Source of the DNA: Pseudomonadota bacterium
Lineage (GTDB): Bacteria > Myxococcota_A > UBA796 > GCA-2862545
Assembly: GCA_947505245.1 (NCBI GenBank)
Contig: CANNIZ010000013.1
Coordinates: forward strand, 38,001-102,000
DNA length: 64,000 nt
Direction of reading: 5' to 3'
The notes under the pieces are model-generated. The model did not search any database, was not told the origin of the DNA, and saw nothing but the letters and a program-made list of their open reading frames with translations. The translations under genes and the position numbers were made by a program. Below, piece after piece: positions 35,301 to 44,100 of the stretch. Numbering within the stretch: position 1 is the first letter of the stretch; every line of letters starts with the position of its first letter.

Positions 35301-36186
35301 AGAACTTTCGGGCCAGGTCGCCGCCGAAGCCGTCTCCGTCGGCATCAAGATGAAACGAAAGGAGCTGGTCCGCGAGTTGACCGGGGTCGGCCACGTCGAC
35401 GAGACCATCGCAGTCGTTGTCGATGCCGTCACAGCCCTCCACAGCGCCCGGGAACACCTTGTCGCGCGTGTCATCGCAGTCGTCACCGCCGTGATCGACG
35501 TCGTCGTGGTGGTCTTCGTCCGCGTCGTACTCGTTCTGGGCGTCGCAGTCCTGGTCTACACCGTCGTAGTACACCTCATCGACGCCGGGCGACACGGTGG
35601 GATCGGCGTCGTCGCAATCGCCCGCATCAAGTGACTCGCCTCGGCCAGGCGCGCAGACCGTGTAGGCGTCCGTGCCGTTCTTGCCGTAGCCGTCTTCGTC
35701 CCCGTCGACGTAGACCGCGACGGTGGCGTCTGCGGCGGTGGCGAACGGATCGCCGTCGCAGTTGCGGTCGAGGGGATCACAGCGCTCTTCCGCCTCGGGG
35801 CTCACCGCCGCGTTGGCGTCGTCGCAGTCGGCGTCCGACAGCGACCAGCCTGTTGGCACCGGTCCGCAGCCGGTCGTGAAGTCGTCTGGATCGCCGTGCC
35901 CATCGCCGTCCACGTCATGGAACCAGAACGTGCCGGGAACCATGGACGCGTCGTCGTCGTCGCAGTCGTCGCCGCCGGCAGCCGTGGTGAGGTACCCGTC
36001 GCCGTCGACGTCACAATCGGCGATCGCGGGGTTGTCGTCCACGCAGTCGGGGCCGTCGAAGCGGACGCCTACGCCGCCGTCGCCGTCGGCGTCTTCGACC
36101 TGGTCGTGAAATCGGCCGTCGTTGACGTAGAAGCAGCCCGAGAGCGCGAGGAGCAGGGGGAGGTTCTTCACGGCGACTCCGATCAT
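32323..36186 (-). CDS. Giant MopE-type Asp/Cys-repeat lipoprotein with beta-helix domain (copy A)
   Basis: 1287 residues from ATG 36186, which overlaps the kinase stop (ATGA). A GTG at 36171 with GGAG upstream is a rival start and gives a slightly shorter signal (MKNLPLLLALSGC); both retain the lipobox. About eleven MopE units follow in the same order as copy B, for example DCVDDNPAIADCD and DCDDTRDKVFPGAVEGCDG. Then comes a beta-helix region (VIDAANSNSTLILQNVRLES, LLVNTQIDGKNNIGGIYAQG, FNATIVKSGGAGLDG). The C-terminus NDSDTDFVPNIGEYDRGTC matches copy B. Order, domain lengths and end are shared, so the pair arose by tandem duplication and then diverged. Confidence 0.85.
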   Translation of the reverse strand: MIGVAVKNLPLLLALSGCFYVNDGRFHDQVEDADGDGGVGVRFDGPDCVDDNPAIADCDVDGDGYLTTAAGGDDCDDDDASMVPGTFWFHDVDGDGHGDPDDFTTGCGPVPTGWSLSDADCDDANAAVSPEAEERCDPLDRNCDGDPFATAADATVAVYVDGDEDGYGKNGTDAYTVCAPGRGESLDAGDCDDADPTVSPGVDEVYYDGVDQDCDAQNEYDADEDHHDDVDHGGDDCDDTRDKVFPGAVEGCDGIDNDCDGLVDVADPGQLADQLLSFHLDADGDGFGGDLARKFCPGAPAKDYVLDESDCNDKSDAIFPGAVEWCNDVDDNCNDVTDEGTAIDAFTAYFDNDGDGWGGQGLTVCEIAPIDYDGDKQIDALTMRGGDCGNNDPDVYPGAVEICGDSVRQDCTTADPDDCDSDGFLANASTNPDCDDDPSGGGTSVHPGSKEICDGYDNDCDGKVDAADPDVLSTSYPDWYLDADHDGHGSPVTVATKTCAPPGNAARVADDCDDLRSSVHPGALERCDGYDNDCNTVVDDEPIDVAILYEDNDGDGFGTRYFEERCPGGAGWSKFNADCDDDVATVSPAARELCTDGIDNDCDDLVDSLDPSASTDDVWYPDDDKDGFGTGIGLAACGDPSTGTQKYVLTTGDCDDADALQKGPALWFADGDGDKYGGTVNVKYSCRPTGITWYTSATDCNDGLPEVRPGAAESCNYRDDDCDGTLDNNPSATDPNIHKNYVDLDGDTYGAGTPTYSCFVGSGASQGGDCDDADATSNLGQTESCKDMADNNCDGTVNEGCTIVVPPPCQSWTWQDPDGDTFGSMDLDPTRDCSGAQYPEDNKTTFGTNTATFPLSTLTDLTNYTNGVDARIIHLTGAGPYTLTTPINVQANNQIAVYADSPGTVIKALSGRVIDAANSNSTLILQNVRLESTSTNPPEMIHTSPGSRVLLVNTQIDGKNNIGGIYAQGGYLGLFGVTFDHLSTPALGSALTVDASTVLTMKETSVRECGAGLGASPYSILIDANANRTIDGLTMTKSKPLAFNNGTANKVITVNNLEVWDSLGAGLECSNQSVNLVVQRALIARAAGKGINAVGSTGTIKVFNATIVKSGGAGLDGTTVDVHDSFIFDSTGPNDIAGAGSVTRSYVQFPGATVATNPIAVPKFVTYDKNLRSTIPTLPAQLANLELWDLHLRTDSPGKARGADPDDVGYYGKNDSYYTDTMNASNGVPDGWEQRWFGGAMSLNDSDTDFVPNIGEYDRGTCPLVGDTDNDLVYDSSDNSPLDPMAQ

Positions 36187-38039
36187 TGCGTCACGACACA
36201 GCGCGTTCCGGCGAGCGAGCACTTCACGGTGACGACCGTGCCGTAGCCGAGCTCGACCGTCTTCACGATCGTCGGGGTGTTGGGCTCGAAGAACGCGACG
36301 ACCTCGTAGGTGCCGACGCCGGCGTCTCGCGGGGGCATGCTCTTTCCTGTCGTGGTGTCGCGCAGCACGACGGTCATCTGGTCGGCGCCTTCGACCCGGA
36401 CGCGCGGCGGCGGTCCGGTGGGCACGGGCGGCGTGACGACGGGGTCCTTCGGCGGCACGACGACGGCGACGACGGGGTCTTTCGGCGGCACGACCACGTC
36501 GACGATGGGGTCTTTCGGCAGCTTCACGATCGCTGTCGGGCCCTTCGGCGGCTTCGTGATCGGGTCTTTGGGGGCTTCGATCGGCGCGACGACGACCGGA
36601 TCTTTGACGATGGCGATCGGCGCGACTGGATCCTTCGGCGGCGACACGACGACGACGGGCGGCTTGGGGGCGACGGGCGGCTCGACAGGGCGGTTCAGCA
36701 CACCCGACAGGCCGACGAGACCGACCCCGATGAGGGCGACGAACAGGACGCCGCCGAGGAGCGCGGGCACGAGCCACTTCACGGGGCTGCTGCGCTGCTG
36801 CAGCTCGAAGTCCGAGACGGACAGCGCGGGAGCGGGCTTGGGTGCGAGCGTGGGGATCTTGTGCGGAGCCGCCAGCGGGGGGGCGATGTCCGCCATCATC
36901 GTGACGGGCGCGGCGGCGCGGGCGGCCTCGGTCACGGCGGGGTTGTCGTACGCGGAGAGATCGACCGTCTCCGACGTGTTCGCGGCCGGCTTGCTGGTCG
37001 GGTCGAACATGCCCGTCTGCGCGGTGACGGGAACAGCGGTGGGGGCGGGCTTTTGCTGCCAGGAGTCGTCGTCGGTGTTCGTGTTCGAGCGCGTCGCGGT
37101 GACCTTCGAGCGCGGGAGCGACGACGCGGGGCCGGGCTCGCTCGCGGAGGGAAGCGGCGCGACGAGCGACAACAGGTGCGCGCGGTCCCAGTTTGGAGCC
37201 GCGCGAGGGGCCTGCTGAAACCAAAGCGCGCGCAGGTCGGCGACAGTCTGTACGCGGTTTTCGCGGTCGGGGACGAGGGCGCGCTCGGCGGCTGCGACCA
37301 TCCGCTCGGGAGCGTCCGGGGCGAGCTCGCGCAGGGGTTTGCGATCGTTGGTGCTGATGCGCGCGAGCGTCTCGAGCAGGTCGCCACCGCCGAACGGGCG
37401 CTCGCCGGACACCATCTCGTACAACATCACGCCGAGGGAGAAGATGTCGGCGCGCGCGTCTACGCCCTTCGCGTTCTTGATCTGCTCGGGCGACATGTAC
37501 TCGGGCGTGCCGAACACCATCCCGGTGCGCGTCTGGCTCGCCTCGCCGTCTTCGTCGAGCATCTTCACGAGCCCGAAGTCGGCCACCTTCGGGACGATGC
37601 CGTACTCCTCGACAGCCATCATCACGTTGTGCGGTTTGAGATCGCGATGCACGATGTTCTGGCGGTGAGCGGCTTCGAGCCCGTCGAAGATGCCCGCGAC
37701 GACCGCGTCGACCTCGTCGAGCCCGAGGCGTCCGCGCTCGAGCACCTGCGCGAGGTTGGGTCCGTGTACGTACTCCATGACGAGCGCGGCCTTGCCGTCG
37801 ATCTCGATCGCGTCGGTGACGGCGACCAGGTTCGCGTGTTTCAGACGCGACTGCACGGCGCCCTCGCGGGTCAGCCGCTTGCGAACGCTCGGGCGGTCCA
37901 GCTCGAGAACCTTGATCGCGTGGAACGACCCGAGCGTACGGTGGCGGACGAGGTAGACCGCGGCCATGCCGCCGCGACCGAGCAGGCGCTCGACGATGTA
38001 GCGGTTGTCGACGACGTCGCCGAGCTCGAGCTCGCTCAT
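36183..38039 (-). CDS. Membrane Ser/Thr protein kinase with KDP-repeat extracytoplasmic region
   Basis: 618 residues. A Hanks-type kinase occupies residues ~12-275: Gly-rich loop LLGRGGMAAVYL, ATP Lys43 in AIKVL, HRDLKPHNV (131-139), DFG at 154-156 and SPEQ (APE motif) at ~183. A Pro/Ala linker follows to a single helix (~421-446). Residues ~451-545 are an unusual Pro-rich stretch with repeated PPKDPVV units. The last ~75 residues (RVRVEGADQMTVVLRD, GTYEVVAFFE, GTVVTVKCSLAGTRC) form a small PEGA-like beta domain with two cysteines near the end. It probably spans the cell wall and senses surface state. Its stop overlaps MopE copy A. Confidence 0.92.
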   Translation of the reverse strand: MSELELGDVVDNRYIVERLLGRGGMAAVYLVRHRTLGSFHAIKVLELDRPSVRKRLTREGAVQSRLKHANLVAVTDAIEIDGKAALVMEYVHGPNLAQVLERGRLGLDEVDAVVAGIFDGLEAAHRQNIVHRDLKPHNVMMAVEEYGIVPKVADFGLVKMLDEDGEASQTRTGMVFGTPEYMSPEQIKNAKGVDARADIFSLGVMLYEMVSGERPFGGGDLLETLARISTNDRKPLRELAPDAPERMVAAAERALVPDRENRVQTVADLRALWFQQAPRAAPNWDRAHLLSLVAPLPSASEPGPASSLPRSKVTATRSNTNTDDDSWQQKPAPTAVPVTAQTGMFDPTSKPAANTSETVDLSAYDNPAVTEAARAAAPVTMMADIAPPLAAPHKIPTLAPKPAPALSVSDFELQQRSSPVKWLVPALLGGVLFVALIGVGLVGLSGVLNRPVEPPVAPKPPVVVVSPPKDPVAPIAIVKDPVVVAPIEAPKDPITKPPKGPTAIVKLPKDPIVDVVVPPKDPVVAVVVPPKDPVVTPPVPTGPPPRVRVEGADQMTVVLRDTTTGKSMPPRDAGVGTYEVVAFFEPNTPTIVKTVELGYGTVVTVKCSLAGTRCVVTQ

Positions 38040-38815
38040 CGCTGTCCCGTGGCGATCGCTGCCGCGCCGAGACCGACGCCGGCGCCGAGGAACGTGGCGC
38101 CACCGAGGTACAGCGCGTTGGTCGTCCCGCGCATCGCGATCAGGTCGGCTTTTGGCACCGACAGGTCATCCGCGCTCGCGACCATGCTCTGGTACTGAAG
38201 GAAGGACGCCGCCATGAGCCCGAGGCCGAGCGCGCCCGACGCTCCGCCGGAGATCGCGAGAGTGGTGCGGCGACGAGGGATGGCGCTGTACGTCGGCAGC
38301 GGGTCCATGGGCCCGAGGTACACGGTGGACTGCGCGACGCCCGAGGCGTCGAACTGCTGAAACACCGTCGGGACCTCGCGCGGGCGCAGGCGGCCGTTGG
38401 TGCCGTCGAACGCGATCGTCCCGACCCGCGGCTCGGGCACCTTCGAATACGATGGTGGTGTGGCAGCGGCGAACGCGGTGCGCAGCGGATGCTCGGGCGG
38501 GAGCCAATCGTCCGGAAGCGTGAGAGCGGGATCGACGTGATGCACGGCGCTCACGGCGGCTTCGGCGGCGGCGGGGTTGCCGAGCTCGAGCTGCTGAAAC
38601 GCGATCACCCGGTGCGTTCGCGCCGCGAGGTCGGCTGGCACGAGATCGCCCATACACGGCAGGAGCAGGCCTGCCATGCCGTTCATGCGGTCGCGGAACC
38701 CCATGGTGTCGAGGTTGGCGTACGCGGTCTCGGCTTTCCCGAGCTCGACCGAGAGATCCTCCCGGGTGAGGCGCTCGGGGCACTCGAGCGCATGGGCGGG
38801 CGCAACCAGCGCCAC
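38036..38815 (-). CDS. Envelope protein with unnamed helical N-domain and two C-terminal membrane helices
   Basis: 259 residues from GTG 38815; its stop overlaps the kinase start (ATGA). The start is uncertain: the apparent signal peptide (VALVAPAHA before LECPERL) is unusually short, while GGAGGA sits before an out-of-frame ATG at 38826. The N-terminal ~150 residues (two Cys; LGNPAAAEAAVSAVHH; PEHPLRTAF) align with the N-terminus of the FGE-like protein at 56662-57921. A PEGA-like beta stretch (NGRLRPREVPTVFQQFDASG) is also shared. Two hydrophobic helices (~185-205 and ~235-255) end the protein. No known family is recognised. It is first in the operon with the kinase and twin MopE proteins. 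Confidence 0.7.
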   Translation of the reverse strand: MALVAPAHALECPERLTREDLSVELGKAETAYANLDTMGFRDRMNGMAGLLLPCMGDLVPADLAARTHRVIAFQQLELGNPAAAEAAVSAVHHVDPALTLPDDWLPPEHPLRTAFAAATPPSYSKVPEPRVGTIAFDGTNGRLRPREVPTVFQQFDASGVAQSTVYLGPMDPLPTYSAIPRRRTTLAISGGASGALGLGLMAASFLQYQSMVASADDLSVPKADLIAMRGTTNALYLGGATFLGAGVGLGAAAIATGQR

Positions 38816-38909
38816 AAATACGACATCCGTCCTCCGCGGGGAGCATACCCGACGTCTGATGGATGCGGCCTCGCGTTTGGTGGTCGGCGCCGTTCGGCTA
38901 CTGTGACGC

Positions 38910-39779
38910 ATGCACAAGCCGACGATCGTTTGTTGGGGGGAGCTCGTGTGGGATCTGCTCCCGAGCGGGCCGCGGCTCGGAGGCGCGCTCGCGAACGTGG
39001 CGTACCACTTGGCGAAGCTCGGTGCGCACCCGGTGCTGGTCACCAGGGTCGGGGACGACGAACTCGGTCGAAAGGCTGTCGTCGCGCTCGCCGCAGCTGG
39101 GGTGGACGTGCGGTTCGTGCAGGTCGATCCGGTGCGGCCAACGGGGACCGTTCAGGTCACCCTCGTCGACGGCGAGCCGCGGTTTCGAATTGGGACCGAG
39201 GCCGCGTGGGACGCGATGACGCTCGACGACGCGCTGCTGCCGGTGCTCGCGGCGGCGGACGCCGTGGTGTTCGGTACGCTCGCGCAGCGCACCTCCCTCG
39301 CTGAGGGGGCCCTCGTTAGCGCTCTCGCGGTCACGCGAGGCCTGCGCGTTTGCGACCTCAACCTGCGGCCGCCGCACGACACGTTCGAGGTCATGACGCG
39401 CATCCTGCGGACGACGGACGTGGTCAAGTGCAACGAGGCCGAGGCGGCCGCGGTGGGCCGCGCGTACGCGGTCGAGGATGCTGTCGCCGAGCTCGTCGAA
39501 CACGGGCTGGTCGTCGCGCTCACCCGCGGGGCGCGCGGGGCCGGCTTGGTGCGCGAGGATGACGAGGCCGATCACGGCGGGTGCCTGGCCGAACCTGGTG
39601 GGGACAACGTCGGGTGCGGGGACGCGTTCACCGCGGTGCTCACGCTCGGTCTGCTCGCCGGCACGCCCCCGCAACGGCTCGTGGCACAGGCCTGTGAGTA
39701 CGGGAGCTTCGTCGCTTCGCAGGTCGGCGCCATGCCCGAGGTCCCCGAACCGGTCGCTCGGGCCGCACGTCCGGGCTAG
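38910..39779 (+). CDS. PfkB-family sugar kinase
   Basis: 289 residues. N-terminal WGELVWDLLPSG and LGGALANVAYHLAKLG match the PfkB signature 1 region; VTRVGDDELGRKAVVALAAAGVDVRFV follows. CDLNLRPPH and VVKCNEAEAAAV lead to the C-terminal signature GDNVGCGDAFTAVL, where the catalytic Asp is present but the usual GAGD is GCGD. Compared with fructokinases the protein is slightly short, and the substrate is unknown. It is followed nine bases later by a PhyH dioxygenase gene and is divergent from the envelope-protein operon. Confidence 0.88.
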   Translation: MHKPTIVCWGELVWDLLPSGPRLGGALANVAYHLAKLGAHPVLVTRVGDDELGRKAVVALAAAGVDVRFVQVDPVRPTGTVQVTLVDGEPRFRIGTEAAWDAMTLDDALLPVLAAADAVVFGTLAQRTSLAEGALVSALAVTRGLRVCDLNLRPPHDTFEVMTRILRTTDVVKCNEAEAAAVGRAYAVEDAVAELVEHGLVVALTRGARGAGLVREDDEADHGGCLAEPGGDNVGCGDAFTAVLTLGLLAGTPPQRLVAQACEYGSFVASQVGAMPEVPEPVARAARPG

Positions 39780-39787
39780 GACCGGGA

Positions 39788-40531
39788 ATGGCTGCTTCGC
39801 TGCGAGACGCGCTGGACCGGGACGGCTTCGCCATCGTCCGGGGGCTCGTTCCGCGCGATGAGGTGGCGCAGATGTCGGCCGGCTTCGATCGCCTGCTCGC
39901 GCGCGCGCGAACGCTGTCGGGTACCGAAGACGTCGACGGATCGCGGTTCGTGGTGGACGCGGACCCCTTCCGGTTGCGTCGCGTCGTGTGGTGCGGCGGT
40001 GCCGAGCCGGTGCTCGGCGCTTACGGCGGCGATCCGCGGTTCGTGAGGCTCGCGGTCGAGGCGTTGGGGGTGCAGCCCGTCGTCCAGCTGGTCCAACAGG
40101 CCCACTTCAAGCTTCCGCGCGACGGCGTCGACTTCGCCTGGCATCAGGACGCGTCGAACCGCCGCTACGGCACCGACCTGTGGCGCGACGTGGACGGACG
40201 TGGAAGCTTCGTGCAGATCGCGTTCGCGATCGATCCGCAGGGGCGCAACAACGGCGGTCTCGAGGTGATCCCCGGGACGCATCAGCTCGGATTCGTCGCA
40301 GACGTCGATTCTGGAGCGCTGCCCGCGAACCTGGTGGACGAATCCAAAGCGGTCGCGGCTGAGCTCGAGCCTGGCGACGCGCTCGTGTTCGGGCCGTTCG
40401 TCGTCCACGGCAGCGCGCGTAACGAGAGCGACGTTTCGCGGCGCCTGTTCATCCAGGGGTACGCCGCTCCTGGAGCCAATTCGCGCGTGTATCCGGGGTG
40501 CGGCACCGGCGTCGAGCGTCGACTTTGCTGA
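39788..40531 (+). CDS. Phytanoyl-CoA dioxygenase (PhyH)-family non-haem Fe(II) enzyme
   Basis: 247 residues. The 2-oxoglutarate/Fe(II) fold is seen in DGFAIVRGLV at the N-terminus, VQQAHFKLP then the metal triad HxD in FAWHQDAS (~118-125), FAIDPQGRNNGGLEVIPGTHQLG, and the distal His with the 2-oxoglutarate Arg in VVHGSARNESDVSRRLFIQGY. All three Fe ligands are therefore present. It hydroxylates an unknown small molecule or acyl substrate. It follows the PfkB kinase by nine bases and is probably co-transcribed. Confidence 0.87.
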   Translation: MAASLRDALDRDGFAIVRGLVPRDEVAQMSAGFDRLLARARTLSGTEDVDGSRFVVDADPFRLRRVVWCGGAEPVLGAYGGDPRFVRLAVEALGVQPVVQLVQQAHFKLPRDGVDFAWHQDASNRRYGTDLWRDVDGRGSFVQIAFAIDPQGRNNGGLEVIPGTHQLGFVADVDSGALPANLVDESKAVAAELEPGDALVFGPFVVHGSARNESDVSRRLFIQGYAAPGANSRVYPGCGTGVERRLC

Positions 40532-40548
40532 TCGAACAGGGAGCAGAC

Positions 40549-41088
40549 ATGGACAGTGTTGCGTACGTCTCTGCGAGCGACTCCGATGCGGAGGCCCCTC
40601 CGGGAGCCGAAGCTGCAGGGGAGGTGTCGGAGGCCGAAGCGCCGGAGGCCGAAGAGCCTGAGGAGCACGAAAACGGGCTGTATGGCGGCACCGGTAGCGT
40701 GGTCGAGGTGTTCGGGGCCGAGCCCTCCACGCTCGAGGGCGGAGGCCTGTTTGGCGCGCTGACCGCCGCCCATGGCTGGTTCGAGGTGGAGCTCGAGGCG
40801 AAGGTGTTGTCCGGTACCGAAGGGATCGAGGTGCCGGTCGTGGTGTTCGTCAAAAAGCCGTTCAAGGCGTCCAAGAGCGTGCACCCGTTCGTGGGCCTCG
40901 GAGGCGGCGCGTCGATGTTGTTCGGCGAAGAGGCGGCCGTACACCCCGAAGTGGAGGCCGTCGGCGGGTCGTACGTCTGGTTCGGACCGCACGCGGGTCT
41001 CGTCGCCGCATTGGCGTTTGGAGCCGTGTTCGAGGCCGAGATCCTGCCGGAGATCGCCGTCGACCTTGGACCGGTCGTGCGGTTCTAG
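40549..41088 (+). CDS. Small acidic envelope-like protein of unknown function
   Basis: 179 residues from ATG 40549 with AGGGAG six bases upstream. Residues ~8-45 are Glu/Ala/Pro-rich and strongly acidic. The rest shows amphipathic beta strands (GWFEVELEAKVL, VPVVVFVKKP, HPFVGLGGGASMLF, YVWFGPHAGLVAALAFG, IAVDLGPVVRF) and ends in Phe, like a small outer-membrane barrel. No signal peptide is evident from this start, so its location is unsettled. No family recognised. Confidence 0.6.
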   Translation: MDSVAYVSASDSDAEAPPGAEAAGEVSEAEAPEAEEPEEHENGLYGGTGSVVEVFGAEPSTLEGGGLFGALTAAHGWFEVELEAKVLSGTEGIEVPVVVFVKKPFKASKSVHPFVGLGGGASMLFGEEAAVHPEVEAVGGSYVWFGPHAGLVAALAFGAVFEAEILPEIAVDLGPVVRF

Positions 41089-41144
41089 GGTAAACTACCA
41101 GAGCGTCGCGGGGCTCCTGACAAAGGGCGAGCGATGCAAACGAG

Positions 41145-44100
41145 GTGGTCTTGGCTTTCAATCGCCAGTTGTCCGTGCTGCTGCTTCTTGCCGCTTGCCA
41201 CGGAAAGCCCGACGACACGGCGCCGTACCGCCACCATCCGGACGGGTGGACGGATCCCGCCCAGCACGGGATGGCCGCCAAGTACCAGGACCAGGCGTGC
41301 GCGGCGTGCCACGGCGAAGACCTGTTGGGCGGCTCCGCCGGGCAGAGCTGCGACACCTGCCACGCGCAGGGGTGGCGCACCGACTGCACCTTCTGCCACG
41401 GGGGTGACGACAACGCGACCGGCGCGCCGCCGATCGACATCGACGGTCAGTCTACAGACCTCGCGTTCGCTGGCCACACCGCCCACGTCGAGGCGATCGA
41501 TCACGCCGCGTGGACCTGCGAGCAGTGCCACGCGACGCCCACCGACGTGCTTTCACCCGGGCACCTGTTCCTCGGAGACGCCACCCCAGGCCTCGCCGAG
41601 ATCGCATTTGTTGGCGGGCTCTCGGCCGCAGGGACGTACGATGGGAGCGGGTCCTGCTCGAACCTGTACTGCCACGGCAATGGTGCCGGCGAGCTCGGCG
41701 CGGTGCAAATGGCCGAGACGCTCGACTGCGCGGGTTGTCACGGCGATGCGGTCGACGTGAGGACGCTTTCGGGCGTCCACCCGCAGCACCTCGGCCAGGG
41801 AGCCGCGTGCGGGGAGTGCCACGCGGCCACGGCCACAGGCAGCGACACGATCTCCGGGCCCGCCATGCACGTCGACGGCGAGGTCGAGACGGAGTTCCCC
41901 TCCGGGATGGTGTACGCGGAAGGCACATGTACGGGGACGTGCCACGACGTGGCCCACACGGGCGCCACTTGGACGGGTGGCACCTTCCACCCGGCGGGGT
42001 GGGAGGCCCCGGACCAGCATGGGATGGCGGCCAAGTTCCAGGTCCAGGAATGCACCACCTGCCACGGGCAGGACCTCACCGGCGGAACGATCGCCCCCAC
42101 GGGCTGTGACAGCTGCCACCTGGCGGGGTGGCGGACGAATTGCACCTATTGCCACGGCGGAACCGACGACACCACCGGCGCCCCGCCCGTCGGAATTGAC
42201 GGCAGCGACACCCTCCCGTTCTTTCAGGCCCACAACGTGCACGTCGACGGTGCCAACCACGCGGCCTGGGACTGCGAGCAGTGCCACACGAAGCCCGACG
42301 ACGTCCTCTCGGCGGGCCACCTGTTCCTCGGCGACGCCTCACCGGGCGTGGCCGAGCTCGCGTTCGCCGACGGCCTGTCGCCTGAGGGCGCGTACGGCGG
42401 TGACGGCAGCTGCAGCAACCTTTACTGCCACGGCGACGGTGGAGACGTGCTCGGCGCGGTCACGTCGGACACCACCACCACCTGCGGCAGCTGCCACGGA
42501 ACGGCCGCGACGCCGGGGACGCTGTCCACGGTTCACGTCGGTCACCTTGCAAAAGGCGCGTTGTGCGGCGAATGCCACGCCGACACGGCGACGGGCAATG
42601 ACGCCATCACGGGCCCGGAGCTTCACGTCGACGGCGAGGTCGAGAACGCCTTCCCCTCCGGCATGGTGTACGCAAACGGGACCTGCACGGGCACGTGCCA
42701 TGGCGCGCCGCACGAGGGGTCGCGGTGGACGGCCGACGGCTTCCACCCGGTCGGCTGGAACGCAGTCGGTCAGCATGGCCTCGCTGCGAACCTGCAGCTG
42801 AAGGACTGCACCCCCTGCCACGGCGCGGATCTCACCGGGGGCACCTCGGGGAGCAGCTGCGACAGCTGCCACGTCGAAGGCTGGCGCACGAACTGCACGT
42901 ATTGCCACGGGGGAACGGACAACACGACGGGCGCGCCGCCGGTAGACATCGACGGGACGGTGACGCTGCTGACGTTCGCCGCGCACACGGTCCACGTCGA
43001 AGAGGGCAACCATGCGGCGTGGAGCTGTGACCAGTGCCACGTCGCACCGCTGGACGTGTTGTCGGCGGGCCACATCTTTGTCGGGGACACCACGCCAGGC
43101 GCCGCCGAGGTGGACTTCGCGGACGGGCTTTCGGCCGACGGCGTCTACGTTGCCGACGGCTCGTGCGGGAACCTTTACTGCCACGGCGACGGCGCCGCGG
43201 CGCTCGGGTCGGTGACGCCTGACATCACGACCGACTGCGGCAGCTGCCACGGCTCCGCGACGGCTCCCGGGACGCTCTCCACGGTACACGACAACCACCT
43301 CGCGGAGGGGGCTACCTGCGGGGAGTGCCACGCGGGCACGGCGACGGGGAGCGACGCAATCTCGGGCCCTGCCCTGCACGTCGACGGTGACGTCGAGACG
43401 AGCTTCCCGTCGGGCATGGTGTTCGCAAACGGCACGTGTACGGGCTCCTGCCACGGGATGGGCCACGACAGCGCCACGTGGACGGACGGCGGCTTCCACG
43501 CGCCCGGGTGGGCCCAGCCCGAGCAGCACGGCGTCACCGCGAACCTGAAGGAGCAGGACTGTCGCGTGTGTCACGGCGCCGATCTCACCGGCGGCGCCTC
43601 GGGGCAGAGCTGCGACGAATGCCACACCGCGGGCTGGCGCACCGACTGCACGTACTGCCACGGCGGGACGGACAACGCGACGGGCGCGCCTCCGGTCGAC
43701 ATCGACGGGCTGGTCACGGCGCTCTCGTTCGTGGACCACACGGTCCACGTCGAAGAGACCATCCACCCCGCATGGGACTGCGTGCAGTGCCACGTCAAGC
43801 CGGTCGACGTCCTCTCGCTGGGGCACGTGTTCGCCGGTGACGTCACCCCCGGCAAAGCGGAGGTCCGGCTCACGAGCGGCCTGTCGACGCTCGGTCATTA
43901 CGACGGCGCCGGAACCTGCAGCAACCTCTACTGCCACGGAAACGGCTCGAAGGTGCTTGCGCCGCGGATCCTCGGCACCGTCACCGCGGGGACCACGGCG
44001 ACCTGCGGAAGCTGCCACGGCACCGCGTCGAACACCTCGACGATGTCGGGCCAGCACTGGCGGCACCTCGACCAGGACATCCAAGCGACGTGCGACGAGT

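Noticed and set aside
32323..38103. One continuous minus-strand frame joining the MopE copy A to a frame through the kinase region
   Set aside because: The upstream part is Arg-rich shadow sequence of the kinase gene; the true lipoprotein signal starts at 36186 or 36171.
41134..41760. An ATG at 41134 with a good ribosome-binding site ahead of the multihaem gene
   Set aside because: It is out of frame with the haem protein; the frame it opens is Arg/Thr-rich shadow sequence.
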